Of a stretch of DNA of 64,000 nucleotides, positions 25,808-34,022 are shown piece after piece (positions within the stretch are counted from its first letter, which is position 1; the number at the start of each line of letters is the position of its first letter). Source of the stretch: Lachnospiraceae bacterium. Lineage in GTDB: Bacteria > Bacillota > Clostridia > Lachnospirales > Lachnospiraceae. The notes below the pieces were generated by a model, which had not been told where the DNA came from, made no database searches, and was given only the letters and a program-made list of their open reading frames with translations. The stretch lies in NCBI GenBank assembly GCA_017618195.1, contig JAFZUW010000027.1, positions 1-64,000 of the forward strand, in the 5' to 3' direction. The position numbers and the translations under genes are program-made.

Positions 25808-26854
25808 TTAATACATTATACCAAAATCATCCGTAAAGCACCAGTACATCGGATTAATCAGCTGTTTTTCTTCCAGAATCCGGTCCGGATCATAGGAAAG
25901 GCCGAGTTCTTTCCGTTCCGAATCGGTAAGGTATTCTTCTTTCACGAGGATTGTCTCATACTCTCTTCGCTCAATTAGTTCCGCGGTTCCGCCGGACTCC
26001 GTGCGGATCGACTCAATCAGATATCCGTCTGCGTCAAATGTGCTTGTGATTTCATATCTTGCGTAGAACTCATTTCCGAAAGAAGACACCCGGGTCCGGT
26101 TTCCGCGAGCGTCATATTCAAAAGAGCATTCCCGATCGGCGGAGCCTTTCCCCGATACTTTCGCATGGATCAGCCGACCGCAATCATCATATTCATACCA
26201 ACAGATCCGGACAACCTCTCCGGTCGGATAGGTGTCGGTGCGCCTTATGAGGTTTCCTTCCTCATCATATTGGAAAAAGCATTGCCGCTCCATGGTATCT
26301 CCCGTTTTCAATATCCTTTTGATGATTCTCCCGTCTTCATCATAAGAATACTCGGTTTCTCCTAACATACCGGCTTCATTTGCCTCCAGATTCATGCCGT
26401 AAAGGTCCCATCCTCCGTAGAAGTCGGAAATGTAAGCAGTGGAAACGCCTCCGTGGGAGTCCGTAACCCACACGATTCCTTCACATACGTCTTCCGCATC
26501 GTCCCATTCCGACTCATTGGACACATGATGAATCCGGATCAGCTTTCCTGACGCATCATAAAAACAGGAAATGCGGCTCGTTCCGAAATTTGAATTGAAG
26601 TACGGCAAAGTGAACCTTATCATTCCTTCCGAAAGGATCTCCCGAATGCGGCCGTAACGATCGTAATGATACTCTCTCGTACCGTCGGATGTAACGCATC
26701 TGACCGTTCTCTTCACCCTGTAATACGCGGACGTGCGTTCCTTTGCCTTCGCGGGACTCTTCCCGCCGAACACAACGGCCATAAGAATTGCTTCCGCAAT
26801 CAGCACGACGCTGCATACGGCGACAACCAGAATCCTCATCGTTTTACTTTTCAT
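25808..26854 (-). CDS. Membrane-anchored YD-repeat protein, paralog 2
   Basis: A 348-aa protein whose N-terminus (MKSKTMRILVVAVCSVVLIA) forms a signal-anchor helix almost identical in plan to paralog 3. About seven YD units follow (YHYDRYGRI, YSYDEDGRI, FQYDEEGNL, YEYDDCGRL, FEYDARGNR and others). The C-terminal family motif is clear: EEYLTDSERKELGLSYDPDR, then a stretch ending NPMYW and a Tyr at the very end. Two Cys in the repeats are unusual. It is first in an operon with paralog 1 and divergent from a secreted InlB-repeat gene. Confidence 0.78.
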   Translation of the reverse strand: MKSKTMRILVVAVCSVVLIAEAILMAVVFGGKSPAKAKERTSAYYRVKRTVRCVTSDGTREYHYDRYGRIREILSEGMIRFTLPYFNSNFGTSRISCFYDASGKLIRIHHVSNESEWDDAEDVCEGIVWVTDSHGGVSTAYISDFYGGWDLYGMNLEANEAGMLGETEYSYDEDGRIIKRILKTGDTMERQCFFQYDEEGNLIRRTDTYPTGEVVRICWYEYDDCGRLIHAKVSGKGSADRECSFEYDARGNRTRVSSFGNEFYARYEITSTFDADGYLIESIRTESGGTAELIERREYETILVKEEYLTDSERKELGLSYDPDRILEEKQLINPMYWCFTDDFGIMY

Positions 26855-27167
26855 AACTCCCCCTTACCCGCGGTCAGACCGCGAACAAGCGGATATCTGT
26901 TCCGGAAAATGCAGCCGCACCTTCCTTCCGAACGAATATCTGCTATTTTCCTCTTAAATGATTACGTTTCCCGAACGGTCACAAAACAATACAATCCGGC
27001 GCCTCTTCCGGGTAAATAATTATCATTCTACTGGTAAATATTATTGACTTTTCAAGGCGGCAGTGATATATTTAATCAAGTGATCCTCATCCGGTAACGC
27101 CCGACCGGCTCCATGCGGCAGCTTCATCCGGACAGAGTTTCACGAATAATTATTTGGAGGGAAGAAT
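26855..27167. other. Divergent intergenic region between YD paralog 2 and an InlB-repeat gene
   Basis: This 313-bp gap holds a strong plus-strand promoter (27044-27072) and a small inverted repeat near 26868-26882 (CGCGGTC-A-GACCGCG) upstream of paralog 2. I see no additional coding sequence or RNA gene in it. Confidence 0.65.
27044..27072 (+). promoter_or_regulatory. Sigma-A promoter of the InlB-repeat gene
   Basis: TTGACT (27044-27049), 17-bp spacer and TATATT (27067-27072). The predicted start near 27079 leaves a leader of about 90 nt. Confidence 0.75.
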
Positions 27168-27788
27168 ATGAACTCAATCAGACACACACTCGGAAAGCCG
27201 GTTGCCGCTCTTCTTCTGGCAATCGCATTGCTTGCAGGCACCGCAGCGGCTGCGGGAACGGCCAAGGCCGGTTCGACCGCAAAGCCCTGGAAGATCACCT
27301 TTTACGCAAACGGCGGATACCGTTCTTCCGACGGCAAGCAAACTGTTGAAGTAAACACCAACCTCGGCTCTACGATCCACCTGCTTACCGGTTTTGTACG
27401 CCCCGGATTTACGTTCCTCGGCTGGAGCACGGATCCTCATGCCACCACGGCCCAGTACGCTCCCAATCAGCGTGTTACCGTCGGACCCAGTTTCCTTCTC
27501 TCCAAGCTTTATGCGGTATGGAAGCCCAATTTGATCACGATCACCTATAAGCCCGGAAGCGGCGTAACCTTGGGCGGTCATTACGGCCTGACCCAGACGT
27601 ATACCTACGGCACCACTCTTGTTCTTCATCCGCCGGTGTGCTCTAAACCCGGGTATTCCCTTGTCGGCTGGAACACTAAACCCGACGGATCCGGAACTAT
27701 GTATCATCTGCATGACACCAATATCCAGTTTGCTTACGATACTACCTTGTACGCAATCTGGGCGAAGGTAGTGGGCTACCATCATTAA
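27168..27788 (+). CDS. Secreted InlB B-repeat (Flg_new) protein, two repeats
   Basis: A 206-aa exported protein. The signal peptide (about 1-36) ends near AKAG. Two Listeria-Bacteroides (InlB B) repeats follow. One runs from ITFYANGG through GFTFLGWSTD to LYAVWKPN, the other from ITITYKPGSG through GYSLVGWNTK to LYAIWAK. This beta-grasp repeat is found in surface and adhesion proteins. There is no LPXTG, no membrane anchor and no lipobox, so it is released or held non-covalently. A GGAGGGAAG site precedes the ATG. Its 3' end is followed by a strong terminator. Confidence 0.88.
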   Translation: MNSIRHTLGKPVAALLLAIALLAGTAAAAGTAKAGSTAKPWKITFYANGGYRSSDGKQTVEVNTNLGSTIHLLTGFVRPGFTFLGWSTDPHATTAQYAPNQRVTVGPSFLLSKLYAVWKPNLITITYKPGSGVTLGGHYGLTQTYTYGTTLVLHPPVCSKPGYSLVGWNTKPDGSGTMYHLHDTNIQFAYDTTLYAIWAKVVGYHH

Positions 27789-27825
27789 GCTGCGGTTTTT
27801 AAAAGAAACATTTCTTGAAACCGAA

Positions 27826-27855
27826 AGCCGGATCCGTTAAGGGTCCGGCTTTTTT
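27826..27855 (+). terminator. Terminator of the InlB-repeat gene
   Basis: Stem AGCCGGATCC with GGGTCCGGCT (one T-G pair), 5-nt loop, followed by TTTTTTATTT. Confidence 0.88.
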
Positions 27856-28045
27856 ATTTGGGTTGCCATACCGTTCTTAACAGGTGCAAATGCATCCATT
27901 CTTTATTTCTGACGGTATGTATGTCATTTTCCGCGAATTCTTTACGGATAATGCCGTGCCCGCCTTTCCGTTTCTTTTCCTTCCCTTGCCATCTCTCCCG
28001 CCGTTATGTTACGCTCTGGGTGAGATTTAAGAAGGAGGTGCCATT

Positions 28046-29020
28046 ATGAACCGAATGAAACGACTGATTGCGTTCCTATCATGTACCGTTCTGGTCTTCG
28101 CTTTGACGGCATGCGGAACGAAAGAGCCCGCGGATACGCCGGCTCCGACCGAAACGGCTGTCACGAATACGCCCGGCGGAAGCACTCCCGCCCCTACCGC
28201 CTCCCCCATGGAACAGGCGCTGGCGGATGCTCCGGAGCATTACGATTTTGCCTTACAGGTAAGCATCAATCCGGACTTTCTGCTCTATGTGAGCGGTAAT
28301 GACGTCATTGCATATAAGGCGTTAAATGAGGATGCCAGGTCGATAGAGGACCGCTGCGCCATCATCGGACGAGGCATTGAAGGCGCGATTGAAGATATCG
28401 TACGTTTTTCCGAGCAGGACGGTTTTCTGAAGGAAGGCGGTACCGTGAACATGACGGTTGTCCGTGCAAACTGCGCCAAATCCCAAGCCGACGAGATGAT
28501 GAAACGTGCCGAGGAATCGGTTCAGCGTGCCTCGAAAGCTCCTGTAAAAACTGCGGTTCAGGTGGACAACAGCGTGGCATTTGCCCCGGAACCGGCTGAA
28601 CCCGGTCCGGACGATCCGAATAACAACCCGGGGCCTGACCCGAACGATCCGAACAGCGATCCCGGACCCGGCCCGAATGATCCGAACAATGATCCGGGGC
28701 CCGAAACTCACGAGCCGAGGAAGCAGGAGGGCTGCTCTGTTTGCCGGGGCACCGGCGAATGCGAGCGCTGTGACGGCACCGGGGTTGTGGAATGCATGGC
28801 CTGTCAGGGCACCGGTACGTTCGTGAAGGGCTGCTGGAAATGTAAGGGAACCGGCAAAGACGAGACCGGTAATGCGTGTCCGGAATGTGCCGGGACCGGA
28901 AACCACGGTGAAGAAACCTGTCAGGACTGCAAAGGAACCGGACGGGCCGAATGCGAGCAATGCCACGGCAGCAAGAAGTGCCCTGCCTGCGGCGGCACCG
29001 GTCAGAAACCGGAAGATTGA
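28046..29020 (+). CDS. Lipoprotein with RsgI-like domain and eight DnaJ-type CxxC motifs
   Basis: A 324-aa lipoprotein. The lipobox is LTAC near residue 23. A short Thr/Pro linker leads to an RsgI-type domain (about 68-165): VSINPDFLLYV, VIAYKALNEDA and an IEGAIEDIV...GFLKEGG helix, as in the extracytoplasmic part of SigI anti-sigma factors. An Asn/Asp/Pro/Gly repeat linker (about 188-232) follows. The C-terminal region has eight CxxC units (CSVC, CERC, CMAC, CWKC, CPEC, CQDC, CEQC, CPAC), most continuing xGTG as in the DnaJ zinc finger. Extracellular location of such a domain is unusual. No sigI gene is adjacent. An AAGGAGGTG site supports the start. Confidence 0.82.
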   Translation: MNRMKRLIAFLSCTVLVFALTACGTKEPADTPAPTETAVTNTPGGSTPAPTASPMEQALADAPEHYDFALQVSINPDFLLYVSGNDVIAYKALNEDARSIEDRCAIIGRGIEGAIEDIVRFSEQDGFLKEGGTVNMTVVRANCAKSQADEMMKRAEESVQRASKAPVKTAVQVDNSVAFAPEPAEPGPDDPNNNPGPDPNDPNSDPGPGPNDPNNDPGPETHEPRKQEGCSVCRGTGECERCDGTGVVECMACQGTGTFVKGCWKCKGTGKDETGNACPECAGTGNHGEETCQDCKGTGRAECEQCHGSKKCPACGGTGQKPED

Positions 29021-29031
29021 AGAACCCACAA

Positions 29032-29066
29032 AAATCCGGCGGAGCATTAAACTCCGCCGGATTTGT
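29032..29066 (+). terminator. Hairpin terminator after the CxxC-repeat lipoprotein
   Basis: Thirteen-bp perfect stem AAATCCGGCGGAG with its complement and a 7-nt loop. The T run is short (TTTG), so efficiency is uncertain. It may serve both converging genes. Confidence 0.72.
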
Positions 29067-29104
29067 TGCGTTTAAACCGATTCTAAATGCTATCGATGTA
29101 ACTC

Positions 29105-29779
29105 TTAGTAATACTGATTAAACGTGATCTGCGTTGCATTCGGTTTGCCAATGTCATTCAAAACTTGCTGAATAGTCTTACTGTTTAAATTCGATATCAG
29201 ATAACCTTTATAATCCTTTCCGTCAACATTCGGATACCAATAGGTTACCGTATACTTGGGATGAATACCATACTGCTGGATTTTAGGCATATCAGCGATA
29301 GTACATTTTGACGTCCGTGAACGACCATACTGATCCAGATGATTGGGGTAAACACCGCCGACCCCGATTCCATTGCTGTCAACAAACCAGTTATTTGAAT
29401 TGACATTGTAAGAAACGATTATGGTTGGTGCTGCATTCTTCTTCCAAATTGCATAAAGCGTCATATTTCCGGATACGGGAATCGGCTGTCCTGCAGGATA
29501 TTTTGCTGTCGTTGCGGTACTCGTCGTATTGTAACCGAGGAACGTGTACCCGGACCGAGTTGCCTTAGGGCATCCGATCACTGCCCCGCTGCCGGCGGTC
29601 ATCGTGAATGTAGTATAGGTATTTCCCCCATACGTAATCGTTCCGCCGTTACCTTTAAATGTAATCGTATAGGTGTAGGAACCTGCCTCGGCCTTTCTGC
29701 CGAATCCGGCCGCCATTCCGGCTGCCATTGCGATTACGAGCGCGAAAGCTGTAATCATTTTTAAAATTGTTCTTTTCAT
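29105..29779 (-). CDS. Secreted InlB B-repeat protein with unique C-terminal domain
   Basis: A 224-aa exported protein with a signal peptide (about 1-32, AEAG). One InlB B-repeat follows (ITFKGNGGTI through GYTFLGYNTT to LYAIWKKN, about 40-112). A C-terminal region of about 110 residues then appears that I cannot assign (SYNVNSNNWFVDSNGIG and WYPNVDGKDYKGYL). The last third is richer in A/T than neighbouring genes, consistent with a later-acquired segment. There is no cell-wall anchor. It is convergent with the CxxC lipoprotein gene. Confidence 0.8.
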   Translation of the reverse strand: MKRTILKMITAFALVIAMAAGMAAGFGRKAEAGSYTYTITFKGNGGTITYGGNTYTTFTMTAGSGAVIGCPKATRSGYTFLGYNTTSTATTAKYPAGQPIPVSGNMTLYAIWKKNAAPTIIVSYNVNSNNWFVDSNGIGVGGVYPNHLDQYGRSRTSKCTIADMPKIQQYGIHPKYTVTYWYPNVDGKDYKGYLISNLNSKTIQQVLNDIGKPNATQITFNQYY

Positions 29780-29987
29780 CTCTTGCCTCCCAGAATTATT
29801 TTTTGCGGAAATAATGCCGAAAGAATTGAAATCAGAGAATAACCCCTTTACATTCCCAATAACAAAAACCTTCTTCCGATATTACCCCTACAGCAACAAT
29901 ATACGACATTTTCAAGCCTTCATCAATAGTTATCGGGAATGAGTATTCTCAATTTTCCGTGAGAAACAAGATGTTTATAATTTAAAA

Positions 29988-30031
29988 TCGCGAGGATAAC
30001 GACCGGTTCTTCCGTGTCATTGTCCTCGCGA
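29988..30031 (-). terminator. Terminator of the GGDEF/HD-GYP operon
   Basis: Nine-bp outer stem TCGCGAGGA with its complement encloses an imperfect inner stem. On the minus strand it is followed by TTTTAAATT. It lies about 20 nt beyond the HD-GYP stop. Confidence 0.78.
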
Positions 30032-30050
30032 CTGTGTTATAAGAAAAATT

Positions 30051-32438
30051 CTAAACTCTTTGATTTTCGATCCGGATATTCGTAATTGCGCACTGGTCAC
30101 CGGACAGGGCAACATATACATCGCGCGCCTCTTCCGGAAGAATTGTCGTATTTTCGATGAACAGACCGAGGTTCTCGGTCGTTACGGTGATGCGGTTCTT
30201 CTGGCGCTTAAACGTAACGGAAACGTCTATTCCTTCCTTGTTGGTCTTCTTCCAACTCTCCCAGCCTGCGAAATTGTCTTTCTTCAGCATGGTCATCTCG
30301 TTCTTCACGCCGACTCCGTCCCAGTACTCTCCGTCAAGCCGTACCAGACCGTATTCGCGGCAGTTCTTATCCTTGACTTTGCCGTTATCGGACCAGAACA
30401 GAACCATGTACGGACAATGCCAGATCAGTCTGGCGGTCGGAAGGCTCATCGAATGGAAGGAAATCTTTAAGCCATCGGTAATCTTAATTCCTTCGGATGC
30501 TTCGGATCGGAAGCTGTCAACCTGGACGTTCGGGATATCTCCCTCGTTATCCGCGATATAGCAGATTTCCGGTGCGATTCTCGCAATCTCGGATGCGGCG
30601 GTTTCACGGTCCGCATGCTCGATCTTCACGCTGTCAATCGTGCAGTGCTCACCGCTAAGGCCGATATAAGAATATCTCGTGCAGTCGGGAAATGCGACGG
30701 TTACGTTGATCCTCTCCTGCCCGTTATTGATCCGGATCACCGCATGATCGCGTACCCGGACTGCCTCGACCTCATAAAGGCGCGACCTGCCGTCCGAAGC
30801 CTTTCCGGCATCCTTAAGGATGCTCTTTCGGACCTCGGTCTTACGGACTTCGCCCTCTTTTATCTTTCCGTCAAGACGGATTACCGCATACTCGGAATAA
30901 AACAGTTCTCTTGCCGACTTCTCATCCCTGTGATAATGGGAATCGAGCGAGTCAAACAGGATAATGCTCGGCTGCATTTCCTCACCGGAATATCCTTCAC
31001 CGGGCTCATAACGGAACTTCACCTTTACGGCATGCGCGGAAAGAAGGATTCCGTCCGAAACCTCACTTCCGAACTCATCGCACGTAAGCGTACCGTCGTC
31101 GATAACTTCCGTAACCGCTTTTCGCTCCTGCATCAGATACTTATTGTCGATATCGATCAGATACTGCATCACACGCGCCATCTTCGGATCGAACTGCGTA
31201 CCGGAGTTCTTAACGATCTCTTCGCGTACGATCTGCTGAGGGATGGCGGAACGGTAGCTTCGGTTGGACGTCATCGCGTCATACGCGTCCGCAACCGAAA
31301 TGATCCTTGCAACCTCCGGGATATCCTCTCCCTTCAGTCCGTCCGGATATCCTTTGCCGTCATACCGTTCATGATGATAATGCGCGCCGACTCCGAGATA
31401 CGGGTAGTCGTGAATGCTCGAAAGAATCTGGTCTCCGATAACCGGATGCTGCTTGATGGTCTGATACTCCTCGTCCGTCAGACGGCCGTTCTTCGTAATA
31501 ATGCTGTCCGCGATACCGATCTTTCCTACGTCATGAAGCAAAGCGGTATAGAAAATCTTCCGGCATTCCTCTTCGCTCTTTCCGATATGTCTTGCAATCT
31601 TCTCCGAATACTCGGCAACACGGAGCGAATGGCCTCGCGTATACTCGTCCTTCGCATCGATGGAGTTCGCGAGTGCCGTCGCGGTCTGTTCGAAAAGCCT
31701 CTGCGACAGTTTCCGCTGCTCTTCCAGATATTCGATTTTAATGCTGTTCGCCCGGTTAACCTTCTCATTGATGTCAAGATAAGCGAAGATATAGATCAGT
31801 ATGGACGTGATCACGATCGCAATGTTGAGAAGGGACAATCCGTAGGCAAAAACCTGCACAACCGCTGCCGCAACCGGTCCGAACAGAAACAGCAGAAGGG
31901 ACAGGAAAATCTTCGTACTGAAGCAGCGCCGGTACTGGATCACCACCGAAGCGATCAGCACCACCGTCACAACCGGAACCGCAAAACTGAGCATGAACAG
32001 CGATCCCCTGTGATATGCGTGTGCCTCATCATAATAGTAATACAGATCGGTAAAATGTGCCGCGATCACAATAATGATTCCGACCAGGGATACCCACATC
32101 GAAATCCAAAGCCGTTTCGGAATCTCCGTCTCCCGTTCTTCCGACATCAGATTCATGATATAATGCGCAAACACGAACGAGCAGAACGGCATCAACGCAA
32201 AAATCATGAAATTGCTGAGCCGCAGCACGAAAAAGCCCCTGTCAGTAAGATCACCGTCATAAAGATACGTAAGACGGTCAAATCCCAGCAGAAACATCGC
32301 TGTCAGTTCAATTGCAAGAATGATCAGCCGTCTCTTCCTCGGAAGCGCCTTCGAGAGGAGAACCAATACGGCAAATGCCATACAGATACCGATCAACGCG
32401 AGCATTATTTCCAATTGAAATTGTTCCAAATACTCCAT
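30051..32438 (-). CDS. Membrane HD-GYP cyclic-di-GMP phosphodiesterase with duplicated C-terminal domain
   Basis: A 795-aa protein. Residues 1-230 hold about seven membrane helices. An HD-GYP domain follows (GHSLRVAEYSEKIA, HDVGKIG, HHERYDGKGYPDG, DAYDAM), predicted to hydrolyse cyclic-di-GMP in the cytoplasm. After it come two homologous segments of about 150 residues each, both ending in a similar signature (YIGLSGEHCTIDSVKIE and YVALSGDQCAITNIRIE) and both with GLxRLDG-like strands. They look like a tandem beta-sandwich or lectin-like domain. This layout is not usual for HD-GYP proteins. The gene is 15 bp downstream of a GGDEF gene. Confidence 0.83.
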   Translation of the reverse strand: MEYLEQFQLEIMLALIGICMAFAVLVLLSKALPRKRRLIILAIELTAMFLLGFDRLTYLYDGDLTDRGFFVLRLSNFMIFALMPFCSFVFAHYIMNLMSEERETEIPKRLWISMWVSLVGIIIVIAAHFTDLYYYYDEAHAYHRGSLFMLSFAVPVVTVVLIASVVIQYRRCFSTKIFLSLLLFLFGPVAAAVVQVFAYGLSLLNIAIVITSILIYIFAYLDINEKVNRANSIKIEYLEEQRKLSQRLFEQTATALANSIDAKDEYTRGHSLRVAEYSEKIARHIGKSEEECRKIFYTALLHDVGKIGIADSIITKNGRLTDEEYQTIKQHPVIGDQILSSIHDYPYLGVGAHYHHERYDGKGYPDGLKGEDIPEVARIISVADAYDAMTSNRSYRSAIPQQIVREEIVKNSGTQFDPKMARVMQYLIDIDNKYLMQERKAVTEVIDDGTLTCDEFGSEVSDGILLSAHAVKVKFRYEPGEGYSGEEMQPSIILFDSLDSHYHRDEKSARELFYSEYAVIRLDGKIKEGEVRKTEVRKSILKDAGKASDGRSRLYEVEAVRVRDHAVIRINNGQERINVTVAFPDCTRYSYIGLSGEHCTIDSVKIEHADRETAASEIARIAPEICYIADNEGDIPNVQVDSFRSEASEGIKITDGLKISFHSMSLPTARLIWHCPYMVLFWSDNGKVKDKNCREYGLVRLDGEYWDGVGVKNEMTMLKKDNFAGWESWKKTNKEGIDVSVTFKRQKNRITVTTENLGLFIENTTILPEEARDVYVALSGDQCAITNIRIENQRV

Positions 32439-32453
32439 AAACCGGCCTCCCGT

Positions 32454-33860
32454 TTATCGTTTCAACTCCGGATGCTCCTTATAAAACCTGTCCTTATCCT
32501 CATACATCCGCTCATCCGAAATATGCAGCGCCTTAAAGATATCCTTGGAATCCTCTACGAAGCACCAGCCCACCGCAAAGCTCGCGGCATCAAAGCCGAG
32601 GCTGCTCTTTCTGAGCTTCTCCGCCTTCTCTTTCAGCGACTCTTCGGTCGTATCCGGCACGATTACCATGAATTCGTCGCCGCCGGCACGGAATATGTTG
32701 CTTGTCGTGAAGATTCCCTTTAAAACATCGGCCGCGTTCTTCAAAAGAACGTCGCCCGAAATGTGTCCGTTGTCGTCATTTACCCTCTTCAGACCGTTCA
32801 GGTCGGCAAATACGATGCCGAGGTTTTGAATGTGAATTTCGCCGTGGCTGATCCGGTCGATGCGGTTATTCATTTCGTTACGGTTCTGAACGCCCGTCAG
32901 CATATCGACGGAGCTCATGATCCGCAGTCTCTGCAGCAGAAGTTCGCTGGAAACCTCGGAAGTAACGAAATAGGTCGTCAACTCCATGATTTCCTTGATT
33001 TCATCCGCTTTGCCGGTATCGAAGTTGGTCGCCCAGATGTATCCGAGGAGCTCTCCTCCGGCCTTCAGCGGAAACAGCACAATGCTGGTGACCCCGTGAT
33101 TATATAAGGATTGATACCATTTGGGGTTCTTCTCACGGATATATTCCATGTCACTTTCGTTTTTAATGATGAGACAGTTGCTGCCGCCGATCGTATCCTC
33201 CCACGATTCCGCAATCCCGTAAAATGCGGGCTCTTCGTTCAGAATGGTACGCATCGTGGCTTCCTGGCGCGGATCCTTCCGGTGCTCCGCAAGAACCTTG
33301 CACGTTTTATTCTCCTTATCAATCAGGAGGATGGTGCATGCCCACGCATCACATATCTCGCGGATATCCTCGATGACTTTCCTGATGGATACGGAGAAAT
33401 CCTCGGTACCGTGCAGTTTGATGCATGTATTTAAAACCGCGGAAGCAGTGCTCTGCGAAATGTTGGACATCATCTTCGTGTCGGCATTATGCGTCACTTC
33501 CTGCGTATAGGTGCAGTAATACAGGTTTCCTTCGTTTTTCAGCGGAAGCAGAAACAGATTAAACCAGAAATCGAATCGGTCCGGATGCACATACGTATGC
33601 ACCGGGACCTTTTCTACCGCTGCACGGTAGCATACCGTTTCAAAGTTAAGATCCTTCGGAAAATAGTTTTGATAAAGGCTTCCGGGGACAAACTTGTTGC
33701 TCATCAGCTGCGGTCCGTCCCAAACCGATTCTATGGACTGCACGTATGCCTGATTGCCCGCCACCAGACGGATATCCCCATAAGATCCGTTGTCCAGCAT
33801 CTCAACGGAAATAACGCAGGTCATCGCATCAATTTGATCGACAAATGCCTGAAAATCCAT
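32454..33860 (-). CDS. GGDEF diguanylate cyclase with N-terminal PAS/GAF-like sensor regions
   Basis: A 468-aa cytoplasmic protein. Residues 1-130 resemble a PAS-like sensor, 140-300 a GAF-type domain (CDAWACTILLID), and 305-465 a GGDEF domain (VDMLTGVQNRNEM, VFADLNGLKRVND, FRAGGDEFMV). The intact GGDEF predicts cyclic-di-GMP synthesis. The RxxD inhibitory site is not evident five residues upstream. The ATG at 33860 after GGGAGT is chosen over a 9-codon longer form. It forms an operon with the HD-GYP gene, so one unit makes and degrades the messenger. Confidence 0.88.
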   Translation of the reverse strand: MDFQAFVDQIDAMTCVISVEMLDNGSYGDIRLVAGNQAYVQSIESVWDGPQLMSNKFVPGSLYQNYFPKDLNFETVCYRAAVEKVPVHTYVHPDRFDFWFNLFLLPLKNEGNLYYCTYTQEVTHNADTKMMSNISQSTASAVLNTCIKLHGTEDFSVSIRKVIEDIREICDAWACTILLIDKENKTCKVLAEHRKDPRQEATMRTILNEEPAFYGIAESWEDTIGGSNCLIIKNESDMEYIREKNPKWYQSLYNHGVTSIVLFPLKAGGELLGYIWATNFDTGKADEIKEIMELTTYFVTSEVSSELLLQRLRIMSSVDMLTGVQNRNEMNNRIDRISHGEIHIQNLGIVFADLNGLKRVNDDNGHISGDVLLKNAADVLKGIFTTSNIFRAGGDEFMVIVPDTTEESLKEKAEKLRKSSLGFDAASFAVGWCFVEDSKDIFKALHISDERMYEDKDRFYKEHPELKR

Positions 33861-33927
33861 ACTCCCAACACCTTCTTTCCTTCTCACACATCTTGCTGTA
33901 CATACCTTTCAGCAGGATATTAATTTC

Positions 33928-33956
33928 AGTATACGCTTTTCCTTTTTGAAATGCAA
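33928..33956 (-). promoter_or_regulatory. Sigma-A promoter of the GGDEF/HD-GYP operon
   Basis: On the minus strand TTGCAT (33951-33956), 17-bp spacer, TATACT (33928-33933). The start is predicted near 33921, about 60 nt before the ATG. Confidence 0.8.
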
Positions 33957-33969
33957 CGGATGGAAAAAA

Positions 33970-33993
33970 GAACATCGCACGCATGCGATGTTC
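33970..33993 (-). terminator. Terminator after YD-repeat paralog 3
   Basis: Ten-bp perfect stem GAACATCGCA with its complement and a 4-nt loop, followed on the minus strand by TTTTTT. It separates paralog 3 from the GGDEF promoter. Confidence 0.88.
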
Positions 33994-34022
33994 CTTTTAT
34001 TTGACATGATTTCTTTCCGTTT

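Noticed and set aside
30615-32723. A 702-codon plus-strand open frame across the HD-GYP gene
   Set aside because: It is antisense to a gene with clear HD-GYP motifs and has no family pattern or ribosome site. The length follows from the codon use of the real gene.
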